Below the pieces are notes generated by a model. The model saw only the letters and a list, made by a program, of their open reading frames with translations, was not told where the DNA came from and searched no databases. Below are positions 1 to 5,817 of a stretch of 7,879 bases of DNA, in pieces. Position numbers and translations under genes: made by a program. The DNA comes from Nanobdellota archaeon (lineage in GTDB: Archaea; Nanobdellota; Nanobdellia; SCGC-AAA011-G17; VGLX01): positions 1 to 7,879 of the forward strand of contig JAHIPG010000258.1 in assembly GCA_018894775.1 (NCBI GenBank), written 5' to 3'. Each line of letters begins with the position of its first letter. Position 1 is the first letter of the stretch.

Positions 1-29
1 AGATGTTTGTGTACTGGTGTTTTTTCTTG
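1..29. repeat. 29-bp direct repeat, copy 1 (at window edge)
   Basis: Bases 1-29 are identical to 321-349, and the match stops at base 30 (g against c). Both copies lie inside the transposase frame but are read in different frames: here as NTSTQTS, in the other copy as KKHQYTNI. The repeat may continue to the left, outside the window. It could be a real DNA-level duplication or an assembly join at a contig end. Confidence 0.9.
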
Positions 30-798
30 GTCTTCCTTTTTTGTTTTTGTTTTTTTGTTTGGATTTTTTTCTGTAAGTTCCTTTTGTTCTGTGGATTGGT
101 ACTTTTGTGTTTTTTAGTTTGATGTGGTCTTCTGCTTTCATCATTTCGTTTATGTATTTGTGGTTGTATTCTGCATCATACCCTTTGTCTGCGTCGTGAC
201 TTATTACTTGACCGAATATTTCTTTTGCTTTTTTAACTGTGGGTATCATCATTTTGTTGTCTGACTTGCTGCCTTTCAAAAGTTTGACTGCAAGAATCAG
301 TTGAGCGTCAAGATCAGCAAAGATGTTTGTGTACTGGTGTTTTTTCTTGCGCCTTTTCCGTGGCCTACCAGGCTTCCTCTTCTTTGATTTTCTGAAATGT
401 TCTAATCTTTTCTCATAATAGTATGTTGAGTGCTGTAAACTCATTCCAGTACTATCAGTTCCAGCACGAAACCTTGCTCTCCTAGCAAAACCAAGAAAAA
501 TTCCTTCAACAGTTTTTCCTTTTAAACGCTGAGCAACTTTCTGCAAAGTTGTAAAATGAGGTATTTGATCAAGTTTCAAGAATTCAAGCAATAAGCTAAA
601 ATCAGGCAATAAATCACAAAACCGCCTGTAACCCATACCCTTAAAATACTCCCTCAAAGCCAACAAAACCAAATGCTGATGCAACGTATAAGTCTTTTTA
701 CTAAACTTACTACCATACAAACGAACACAACGAACCCTCAAAGCCCTCAAAATACTTTTCGCAAATTTTATTAAAAACGAAACCTTCTTCTTTACCAT
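1..798 (-). CDS. IS4/IS5-type DDE transposase, partial (C-terminus beyond window)
   Basis: 266 codons stay open from ATG at 798 to the window edge, with no stop seen. Residues about 33-100 look like the helical N-terminal DNA-binding domain of IS5-type transposases. The first catalytic Asp is D115 in GTDSTG; the second is D204 in ADKGYD. The third residue (Glu) would lie beyond the edge. A strongly basic insert (about 136-153) carries an AT-hook-like GRPRK at 144-148, repeated at 255-259 near the edge. The start is supported by TGAGGT at 809-814, 10 nt upstream, and a TATA box further up. By family knowledge it would cut and join the ends of its own element. Codon use is very unlike the neighbours and reverses along the gene: G/T endings in codons 7-66, A/C endings in codons 187-246. 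The family call is by motif and order only; whether the element is intact is unknown. Confidence 0.85.
   Translation of the reverse strand, partial: MVKKKVSFLIKFAKSILRALRVRCVRLYGSKFSKKTYTLHQHLVLLALREYFKGMGYRRFCDLLPDFSLLLEFLKLDQIPHFTTLQKVAQRLKGKTVEGIFLGFARRARFRAGTDSTGMSLQHSTYYYEKRLEHFRKSKKRKPGRPRKRRKKKHQYTNIFADLDAQLILAVKLLKGSKSDNKMMIPTVKKAKEIFGQVISHDADKGYDAEYNHKYINEMMKAEDHIKLKNTKVPIHRTKGTYRKKSKQKNKNKKGRPRKNTSTQTS
321..349. repeat. 29-bp direct repeat, copy 2 (inside transposase)
   Basis: Exact match to bases 1-29, 320 bp away in the same orientation. This copy encodes the KKHQYTNIF stretch that leads into the second half of the transposase catalytic domain (about residues 152-160), so it is probably the original copy. 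Confidence 0.9.
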
Positions 799-833
799 TG
801 GATGGAATACCTCACAGTTTTCCCTCCCAATAG

Positions 834-859
834 TCCCAGTAAAACAATACTTACTGGGA
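834..859. repeat. 9-bp dyad in transposase promoter/leader
   Basis: TCCCAGTAA (834-842) and TTACTGGGA (851-859) are perfect inverted repeats separated by 8 nt. On the minus strand the dyad begins at the edge of the TATA box and covers the expected start of transcription. It could be an operator for self-regulation, a leader hairpin, or part of the element's end. The other end of the element is not in the window, so a terminal inverted repeat cannot be tested. Confidence 0.7.
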
Positions 860-866
860 TTTATAC
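859..866 (-). promoter_or_regulatory. TATA box of the transposase gene
   Basis: On the minus strand this reads GTATAAAT. Initiation about 25 nt downstream would fall near base 837, giving a leader of about 40 nt with a ribosome-binding site (TGAGGT, 809-814) before the ATG at 798. Archaeal TATA logic is assumed; the start site is not mapped. Confidence 0.6.
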
Positions 867-895
867 TTATCTAAAAAAGGATTTCTACGCCACCG

Positions 896-920
896 TTTGT
901 GGTGGAAAAAACACCACAAA
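896..920. repeat. Palindrome copy A, 3' of radical SAM gene; possible terminator
   Basis: Arms TTTGTGGTG (896-904) and CACCACAAA (912-920) flank a 7-nt GAAAAAA. It starts 2 nt after the stop codon of the radical SAM gene. On the minus strand that transcript would meet T5 (922-918), then the hairpin with a T6 in its loop, so archaeal-type termination is possible. An extra CCACC at 890-894 could pair instead with GGTGG at 901-905. Bases 898-920 match 3070-3092 at 22 of 23 positions, in the same orientation. Confidence 0.85.
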
Positions 921-922
921 AA

Positions 923-2344
923 TTATGAGAATGAAACTATGCCTCTTTCTATCAAAACTTTCTGAATCTTTTCAAGTTCTAAACAGCCCAGCTGTGGCTG
1001 AATTAGTATAGGAGTTGTAGTATTATACCCCTTAAGATCAACTTTATTTACATAAGGTTTTGACCAACTGAAATCAGAGGACAAGTAACCTTTTTGTTTG
1101 GCAAAAACTTCTAATGGTGTACCTGGAAAGATTAAAGTCCCAAAAGACAACCACATATCAGGCAAAACAGGTTTAAGGTGTTCTATCAAATTTACTGTCT
1201 CCATCGCATCTTCAAATGTTTCATTAGGAAGACCAAACATGAAAAATGCCCTTGAAAAAAAGTCTAATTCACTCAATAATTTCGTGAAATCTTTTGCCTG
1301 TTGAACTGTGATTTTTTTCCCTATACTTTTTAAGACATTTTGGCTTCCAGATTCTATCCCATAAGCAACATATCCACAACCCACTTTTTTCATTTTATTC
1401 AGAATATCTCTATCTACACTTCCCACCCTCAAATTGCAACGCCATGTAATATCAAGTTTACGTGATTTTATTCCATCGATTATCCCCTTCAGATGCTTCC
1501 GATCCAGTGTCAAGGTATCATCAGCAAATGAAAAATTGTGAATTTTTTCTTTTTCAATTATTTCCTCAATCTCATCCAAAACATTATTGGGACTTCTAAA
1601 TCTTACATCAGGTCTCATTGCACTATTTGAACAATAAACACATTTATTAGGACACCCTCTGGATGTGATCATAACAGTCACAGTCTTATCCTTTTTTGTA
1701 AGAAAAGGTGTTACAGTCTGTCCACTCTCAACATTATCTAAGAATTCGCGTTTATATTTTTCCAGAGGGAACAAATGCCTTGCAGGAAATGGAATATCAT
1801 CCAGATTTGAAATAACCTTTACCAAAGGATTATGTATGATCTTATCTTCTTTCCTAAAAGAGAGATTTTTTACATCAGCTAAATCTCTTTTTTCTAAAGA
1901 GCTAACAAACTGCACTATAGGAATCTCACCTTCTCCCCTAATGATATAATCTATACTTCTGATATTCTTCAAAGTATCTTCAGCTGTAAACGTTGCATGG
2001 ATTCCACCATATATAACTGGAACATCAGGGAGGATTTCTTTAGAGATATCAGCAATCTTGAAACTCTCAAAACGATTCTCAGTAGCTCCAGAAATTGCAA
2101 CTAAATCAGGATTTTCTTTTCTAAATATGTTCTTCAATCCAGTAGAACCTACTCCTTCAATATCACAATCAAAAATCTTTACTTTATGCCCTTCCTGTTC
2201 TAGAACAGCTGCAAGATAACCCACACCTAGATCTATAGACCTTTCCCTATAAACCATATAATGCCCTACAGATAAAGAGTCTCTAGTTTGTTTATTACCT
2301 ACTAAGGTGTTAAGCAAAGGAGATAAAACAAATAATATTTTCAT
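923..2344 (-). CDS. B12-binding-domain radical SAM protein (class B/BchE-like), function unknown
   Basis: 473 residues. Residues about 1-145 form a cobalamin-binding-type Rossmann domain (LGVGYLAAVLEQEGHKV at 39-55; RGEGE at 136-140). It lacks the DxHxxG motif that supplies a lower histidine ligand; the equivalent stretch reads FDCDIEGVG. The radical SAM core follows: C231, C235 and C238 (CPNKCVYC) should hold the 4Fe-4S cluster that cleaves SAM, then FADDTLTLD (273-281) and GIESGSQ (329-335). Length and order fit B12-dependent radical SAM enzymes, which include methylases and cyclases of lipids, cofactors and natural products; no substrate can be named. Its ATG overlaps the stop of the upstream methyltransferase in an ATGA (2344-2341), with no strong ribosome-binding site, so translational coupling is likely. 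A palindrome lies just past its stop. The general family is secure; the reaction is open. Confidence 0.9.
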   Translation of the reverse strand: MKILFVLSPLLNTLVGNKQTRDSLSVGHYMVYRERSIDLGVGYLAAVLEQEGHKVKIFDCDIEGVGSTGLKNIFRKENPDLVAISGATENRFESFKIADISKEILPDVPVIYGGIHATFTAEDTLKNIRSIDYIIRGEGEIPIVQFVSSLEKRDLADVKNLSFRKEDKIIHNPLVKVISNLDDIPFPARHLFPLEKYKREFLDNVESGQTVTPFLTKKDKTVTVMITSRGCPNKCVYCSNSAMRPDVRFRSPNNVLDEIEEIIEKEKIHNFSFADDTLTLDRKHLKGIIDGIKSRKLDITWRCNLRVGSVDRDILNKMKKVGCGYVAYGIESGSQNVLKSIGKKITVQQAKDFTKLLSELDFFSRAFFMFGLPNETFEDAMETVNLIEHLKPVLPDMWLSFGTLIFPGTPLEVFAKQKGYLSSDFSWSKPYVNKVDLKGYNTTTPILIQPQLGCLELEKIQKVLIERGIVSFS

Positions 2345-3033
2345 TTCTTCTTAGCCACCATAAAAAAGAACTTATTCTTCTTTGAAATAAATCTATCTCG
2401 CAATTTAACTATCTCAAGATTACTAAATATTTTTTCAAGTTCTTCTTTCTTAAAATAATATTTATATTGATTATTAGTCTGTAGAATCCATCTATCTTTG
2501 ATTCCGGGTATGTAACCCCACACATCTCTTGAATTATGACTAACTGCTTTTAATCTATAAATTCCACCTTTTTTCAATACTCTAAATATTTCTTTGGAAT
2601 AAGCATTCCAGTGCTTAGGATTAATATGATTAAAACAGCCGCTATCATTTATCAAATCAAAAAAGTTATCTTCAAAAGGCAGTTCATAAGCTTGTGAGCA
2701 TAAGAATCCTGTACGTTTACCAACCCCCTTATTTTTAGCGTGAATCTTCGCTTTTTTTAATGCTGCTTTACAAAAATCTATCCCATAAGCTAAAAAACCT
2801 TTTTCTGCAGCATAAACTGTGTGCCTACCTGCACCACAACCCACATCCAAAAATTTACTGCATGGGGAAATTTCTAATTGATCTAAAAATTTTACAAAAA
2901 AAGTATTAGGAATATAACTTATCCAATTCGGAACTCCAGGTCTTGATTTATAATCTAAAATTTCTTCAGTCCAAGTCTTTTCATAAAAACTTTTCTGGAC
3001 TTCATCAAAATTGATTTTATTATTGGAATCCAT
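2341..3033 (-). CDS. Class I SAM-dependent methyltransferase
   Basis: 230 residues, soluble, with no signal peptide or membrane segment seen. The SAM-binding motif I is FLDVGCGAGRHT (61-72). An acidic residue for the ribose is expected at D86 in YGIDF. A post-motif region PFEDNFFDLINDSG lies at 119-132, and RVLKKGG (151-157) is the usual turn before the later strands. It resembles small methyltransferases of the Methyltransf_11/25 group, which act on small molecules. It is the first gene of a minus-strand pair and overlaps the radical SAM gene by 4 nt, suggesting both act in one pathway. The start at 3033 is chosen because a TATA-like TTTATA lies about 29 nt upstream, which would make the mRNA leaderless or nearly so; no ribosome-binding site is visible. 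Substrate unknown. Confidence 0.88.
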   Translation of the reverse strand: MDSNNKINFDEVQKSFYEKTWTEEILDYKSRPGVPNWISYIPNTFFVKFLDQLEISPCSKFLDVGCGAGRHTVYAAEKGFLAYGIDFCKAALKKAKIHAKNKGVGKRTGFLCSQAYELPFEDNFFDLINDSGCFNHINPKHWNAYSKEIFRVLKKGGIYRLKAVSHNSRDVWGYIPGIKDRWILQTNNQYKYYFKKEELEKIFSNLEIVKLRDRFISKKNKFFFMVAKKK

Positions 3034-3057
3034 TTTTCAGATATAAATTTAATATGC

Positions 3058-3063
3058 TATAAA
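3058..3063 (-). promoter_or_regulatory. TATA box of the methyltransferase/radical SAM pair
   Basis: Minus strand TTTATA, within a run of alternating A/T at 3057-3068. Its distance to the ATG at 3033 (about 29 nt) predicts a leaderless or very short-leader transcript. The palindrome at 3070-3090 lies immediately upstream, where the BRE would be. A second A/T stretch at 3040-3052 is too close to the ATG to serve. Confidence 0.55.
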
Positions 3064-3069
3064 TATATG

Positions 3070-3092
3070 TGTGGTGGAAAAATCACCACAAA
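3070..3092. repeat. Palindrome copy B between divergent TATA boxes (candidate operator)
   Basis: Arms TGTGGTG (3070-3076) and CACCACA (3084-3090) flank GAAAAAT. It sits between the minus-strand TATA (3058-3063) and the plus-strand TATA (3093-3101), covering the expected BRE of both. A dimeric regulator bound here could control both directions. Bases 3070-3092 differ from 898-920 at one position only (the last base of the spacer, T instead of A). Confidence 0.85.
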
Positions 3093-3101
3093 TATTTAAA
3101 A
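3093..3101 (+). promoter_or_regulatory. TATA box of the ABC importer operon
   Basis: TATTTAAAA directly follows the palindrome. Initiation about 25 nt downstream would fall near 3120-3125, leaving a short leader that includes the strong ribosome-binding site GGAGGG (3130-3135), 9 nt before the ATG at 3145. Confidence 0.65.
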
Positions 3102-3144
3102 CCATTCCTCCAATATCAATAAAAAAAATGGAGGGAAAATAACT

Positions 3145-4125
3145 ATGAAAAATGTAATAATTTTAATTATAGCTTGTTTATTATTAATAAATGGGTGTGT
3201 TCAAGAAACACAAAATGTTCAAGAAGAATCAAAAACTCAAGTCAAAGTAGGATTTCAGGCACTAACTTTAGGGCATGCGCCAGCCCAGATGATAGCTCAA
3301 CAAAAAACATTAGACACGTTATCTTTAGAACCAAAACCAAGAATAAACGATTTACCTGGAGGAACCACAATAATCAACGCCTTATCCTCTAGCAATATAA
3401 ATATGGTTTATGGAGGCTGGGGGTTCATCATACCTGTCATTAAAGGACTTCCTGCAAAAATAGTTGCTGGAATCGCAAATGGAGGAAATTCTTTAGTATG
3501 CAATACAGAAAATATCAAAAGTGTAAAAGACCTAAAAGGAAAAACCATCGGAGTCCATGGCCAGATGAGTACTCAAGCAACAGTTCTTAGGTTAGCTTTA
3601 ACAGAAGCAGACCTAGACCCTAATGAAGATGTTAACATAGTTATTGTAGATCGGCCATTACAAATTATAGCTCTAACAGAAAAGAAAAGTATTGATTGTA
3701 TTGTTGTTGGAGAACCTGTAGTAAGCAAAGCTGTTGATGCAGGGGCTTATATATCTGTCAGCCATGAAAAATTATACAAAAACAACCAGTTTCCAGAAAC
3801 CTGGGTGTTTGCAAGGACAGACCTAATCGAAGATAATCCTGAAGGTATAAAATCAGTATTAAGCCAACATGTAAATGCCATAAGTACACTACGTGGGGAC
3901 AGGCAAAATGCAGGAGAAATTCTAGCCAATTACTACAATTCACAAGGACTTGAAACAACCAGTGAAGATATTGAAAAATATACAGGCACTTATAACTACA
4001 ACTACAAGATTAACAAAGCAACAATCGAGAACACCATAAACTTCTTGCATGAACAAGGATTAATAGAAAGTACAATCCCTATAGATGACTTAGTTGATTG
4101 CTCTTTCGGAAATTGCGAAGATTAA
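3145..4125 (+). CDS. NitT/TauT-type ABC transporter substrate-binding lipoprotein
   Basis: 326 residues. Residues 1-17 are a short hydrophobic signal ending in a lipobox-like INGC, with C18 as the likely lipidated residue, so the protein should be anchored outside the membrane. The mature part fits the NMT1/SsuA/TauA fold: VKVGFQ (33-38) as the first strand, DLPGGTTIINALSS (69-82) as the ligand-side loop, LKGKTIGVHGQ (130-140), and IVVGEP (186-191). Length is typical. Family members bind nitrate, sulfonates, taurine, bicarbonate, pyrimidines or other small compounds; nothing seen here singles out a ligand. The start has a strong GGAGGG 9 nt upstream. It is first in a three-gene operon, its stop overlapping the ATPase start (TAATG). 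The C-terminus carries two cysteines, C319 and C324, of unknown use. Confidence 0.9.
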   Translation: MKNVIILIIACLLLINGCVQETQNVQEESKTQVKVGFQALTLGHAPAQMIAQQKTLDTLSLEPKPRINDLPGGTTIINALSSSNINMVYGGWGFIIPVIKGLPAKIVAGIANGGNSLVCNTENIKSVKDLKGKTIGVHGQMSTQATVLRLALTEADLDPNEDVNIVIVDRPLQIIALTEKKSIDCIVVGEPVVSKAVDAGAYISVSHEKLYKNNQFPETWVFARTDLIEDNPEGIKSVLSQHVNAISTLRGDRQNAGEILANYYNSQGLETTSEDIEKYTGTYNYNYKINKATIENTINFLHEQGLIESTIPIDDLVDCSFGNCED

Positions 4126-4865
4126 TGAATACAATACTTAATTTAAACAAAGTAAAGAAAAACTTCGTAATAAACGGAAAAAAAGAAACAGTCCTAGATA
4201 TAAATCTCAATGTAAATAAAGGAGAGTTTGTAACAATACTTGGACCTAGTGGCTGTGGAAAGACTACACTAATAAACCTCATAGCAGGTTTTATCAAACC
4301 CGATGAAGGAAGGGTTACGTTCTATGACAGAAAAATAAGTGGCCCTCATCCTGATAGGAATGTAGTCTTCCAAGAATACGCTGTTTTCCCTTGGAGGACA
4401 GTCCTAGAAAATGTTAAACTAGGCTTAGAATCTAAAAATATTACAAAAGATGAACAAGAATCTCTTGCCAAGAAATATCTAAGGTTAGTGGGGTTAGAAG
4501 ATGTTGCAAACATGTACCCTTTTGAACTTTCTGGAGGAATGAAACAAAGAGTAGCAATAGCAAGAACATTAGCAACAGATCCAAAAATTTTGCTAATGGA
4601 TGAACCATTTGGATCATTAGATGCACAGCGAAGAGAAATATTACAGGATGAACTTCTAAAAATATATGAGAAAACCAAGAAGACAGTAATCTTTGTAACT
4701 CATAACATAGAAGAATCTATATATCTTGGGAAAAGGCTGATAGTTCTAAAACCTGGAAAGAATAGCATAAAATTAGATATATCTATTAATCTACCTAAAT
4801 CGAGAGACAGAACCTCTGAAAGATTTAGAAAGATTGAAAAGAAAGTAAGACAATATTTAACATGA
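4125..4865 (+). CDS. ABC transporter ATPase, NitT/TauT type (SsuB/TauB-like)
   Basis: 246 residues from the chosen start. All ABC ATPase motifs are present in order: Walker A GPSGCGKTT (40-48), Q-loop with Q83, signature LSGGMKQ (135-141), Walker B LLMDEP (156-161), and switch histidine H193 in VTHN. The WRTVLENV stretch after the Q-loop and the PFGSLDA after Walker B are typical of the SsuB/TauB group. It should power the importer on the inner face of the membrane. The frame is open further up to an ATG at 4098, but I chose 4125: it forms a TAATG overlap with the binding-protein stop and gives the usual short N-terminus before the first strand, whereas the longer start would overlap the binding protein by 28 nt. 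The ribosome-binding site is weak, so coupling is likely. Confidence 0.93.
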   Translation: MNTILNLNKVKKNFVINGKKETVLDINLNVNKGEFVTILGPSGCGKTTLINLIAGFIKPDEGRVTFYDRKISGPHPDRNVVFQEYAVFPWRTVLENVKLGLESKNITKDEQESLAKKYLRLVGLEDVANMYPFELSGGMKQRVAIARTLATDPKILLMDEPFGSLDAQRREILQDELLKIYEKTKKTVIFVTHNIEESIYLGKRLIVLKPGKNSIKLDISINLPKSRDRTSERFRKIEKKVRQYLT

Positions 4866-5632
4866 AAAACAACTTATTTAAAAAAATCATCAAAACACTC
4901 TACCCTTTTGCTGTTTTGGTAATTATCTGGGAAATAATTTTTCAATGTGAGGTTTTTCCACAATATTGGTTCCCAGGTCCGTTCCATGTTATAAATATAT
5001 TTTTTAAAATGCTTTTTGATGGCAGCCTAATTAAATATTCTGCAATCAGCCTACTGAACACAACATTAGGTTTTGCTGCAGGTGCTATTTTTGGAATAGC
5101 ATTAGGATTATATGCAGGAATAAATAAAACTTTCAAAGATTTTGTATCTCCATTAATAAGCTTAGTATATCCTATCCCAGGAATAGCCTGGCTTCCATTA
5201 GTCCTTTTATGGTTCGGATTTGGATATAAAGCAATAATATTCACAGTAGGATTATCTGGATTTTTTAGTGTATTCTACAACACATTGATAGGAGTAGAAA
5301 ATATAAATATAAAATATATAAGAGCAGGACAAAGCCTTGGTCTCAGAAAATTCAAATTAATTAAAGAGGTCTACTTTTGGGGGGCGTTTCCTTTTATTTT
5401 TACAGGATTAAAATTAGGTTACGGCAGGAGCTGGAGGACGGTTATAGCAGGAGAGATGCTAAGCTTCAACATCCATGGACTAGGATGGTTCATATGGAGA
5501 TCTAACGAATTCTTCAACTTTGATCAACTTCTTGTCGGAGTAATCAGTATAGGCATAATAGGATTATTAGTAGATAAATTAGTATTTAAAAAAATTGAAG
5601 AAAAAAAATTAAAGCTATGGAGCGAAAACTAA
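4862..5632 (+). CDS. ABC transporter permease, NitT/TauT type (SsuC/TauC-like)
   Basis: 256 residues, with about six hydrophobic segments (roughly 13-27, 61-85, 96-117, 122-143, 173-186 and 224-241). WFPGP (36-40) near the N-terminus and the YPIPGIAWLPLVLLWFGFG stretch (103-121) are hallmarks of this permease group. The cytoplasmic EAA-type coupling loop is AGQSLG (155-160) continuing to about 185. It would form the homodimeric membrane channel for the preceding binding protein and ATPase. Its ATG overlaps the ATPase stop in an ATGA (4862-4865), and no ribosome-binding site is evident, so translation probably depends on coupling. No T-run terminator follows before the tRNA gene, so some read-through is possible. 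Substrate unknown. Confidence 0.92.
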   Translation: MKNNLFKKIIKTLYPFAVLVIIWEIIFQCEVFPQYWFPGPFHVINIFFKMLFDGSLIKYSAISLLNTTLGFAAGAIFGIALGLYAGINKTFKDFVSPLISLVYPIPGIAWLPLVLLWFGFGYKAIIFTVGLSGFFSVFYNTLIGVENINIKYIRAGQSLGLRKFKLIKEVYFWGAFPFIFTGLKLGYGRSWRTVIAGEMLSFNIHGLGWFIWRSNEFFNFDQLLVGVISIGIIGLLVDKLVFKKIEEKKLKLWSEN

Positions 5633-5659
5633 GTATATTCAAAGGCCTCAAGGAAAACT

Positions 5660-5667
5660 ATTTAAAA
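5660..5667 (+). promoter_or_regulatory. TATA box of tRNA-Arg
   Basis: ATTTAAAA lies about 29 nt (centre) upstream of the tRNA 5' end, the archaeal spacing for a stable-RNA promoter. Purine-rich AGGAAAA just upstream could be the BRE. Confidence 0.65.
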
Positions 5668-5692
5668 TACAGAAATCCAAAATAATCATGAA

Positions 5693-5766
5693 GGCCCCGT
5701 AGCATAACCTGGATAGTGCGACCGGCTTCGGACCGGTTGATAAGGGTTCGAATCCCTTCGGGGTCA
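5693..5766 (+). tRNA. tRNA-Arg (anticodon UCG)
   Basis: A 74-nt cloverleaf can be drawn. Acceptor GGCCCCG pairs with CGGGGTC (one G-T), discriminator A. The D-stem is GCAT/GTGC with an AACCTGGATA loop. The anticodon stem ACCGG/CCGGT encloses CTTCGGA, with TCG at 5728-5730, reading CGA (and, by wobble, other CGN codons). The T-arm is AGGG-TTCGAAT-CCCT. CCA is not encoded (TCC follows). No intron. The D-loop and overall form resemble archaeal tRNA-Arg, which supports the domain assignment. It sits alone between the importer operon and the lyase operon, with a T5 run at 5784-5788 downstream. Confidence 0.97.
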
Positions 5767-5783
5767 TCCTTCTTATCAAAATC

Positions 5784-5792
5784 TTTTTAAAC
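5784..5792 (+). promoter_or_regulatory. TATA box of the lyase operon; also possible tRNA terminator
   Basis: TTTTTAAAC lies about 30 nt before the ATG at 5818. Its T5 (5784-5788), together with the pyrimidine-rich TCCTTCTT at 5767-5774, could also end tRNA transcription. Initiation 22-27 nt downstream (about 5810-5815) would place GAGG (5803-5806) upstream of the transcript and make the mRNA nearly leaderless; an earlier start would include it. Confidence 0.5.
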
Positions 5793-5817
5793 AAGCAAAA
5801 TAGAGGATAATTTAGAA

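Noticed and set aside
802..1011. Plus-strand frame across the transposase leader and the radical SAM 3' end
   Set aside because: No recognisable protein; it runs antisense through the transposase promoter, the palindrome and the end of a solid coding gene.
896..3092. CRISPR array made of the two palindromic repeats
   Set aside because: Only two copies, about 2.2 kb apart with full genes between them; no regular spacers.
3128..3142. Four-codon upstream reading frame (ATG ... TAA) just before the binding-protein start
   Set aside because: It overlaps the strong GGAGGG site itself and would have no ribosome-binding site of its own; most likely a chance by-product of that site.
4098..4124. Upstream ATG for the ABC ATPase
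   Set aside because: It would overlap the binding-protein gene by 28 nt and add nine residues not typical of the family; ATG 4125 fits the overlapping style of the operon.
4346..4678. Minus-strand frame inside the ABC ATPase
   Set aside because: A mirror of the conserved Q-loop to Walker B region; no start signals and no protein-like features of its own.
3145..5632. Naming the importer as thiamine-precursor (ThiXYZ), sulfonate (Ssu) or nitrate transport
   Set aside because: Only the broad NitT/TauT family is supported. No ligand-specific motif or riboswitch is visible, and no neighbouring thiamine, sulfonate or nitrate genes are present.
5693..5766. tRNA-Arg as an integration site for a mobile island
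   Set aside because: No second copy of the tRNA 3' end and no integrase gene are visible in the window, and the flanking genes sit close with their own promoters.
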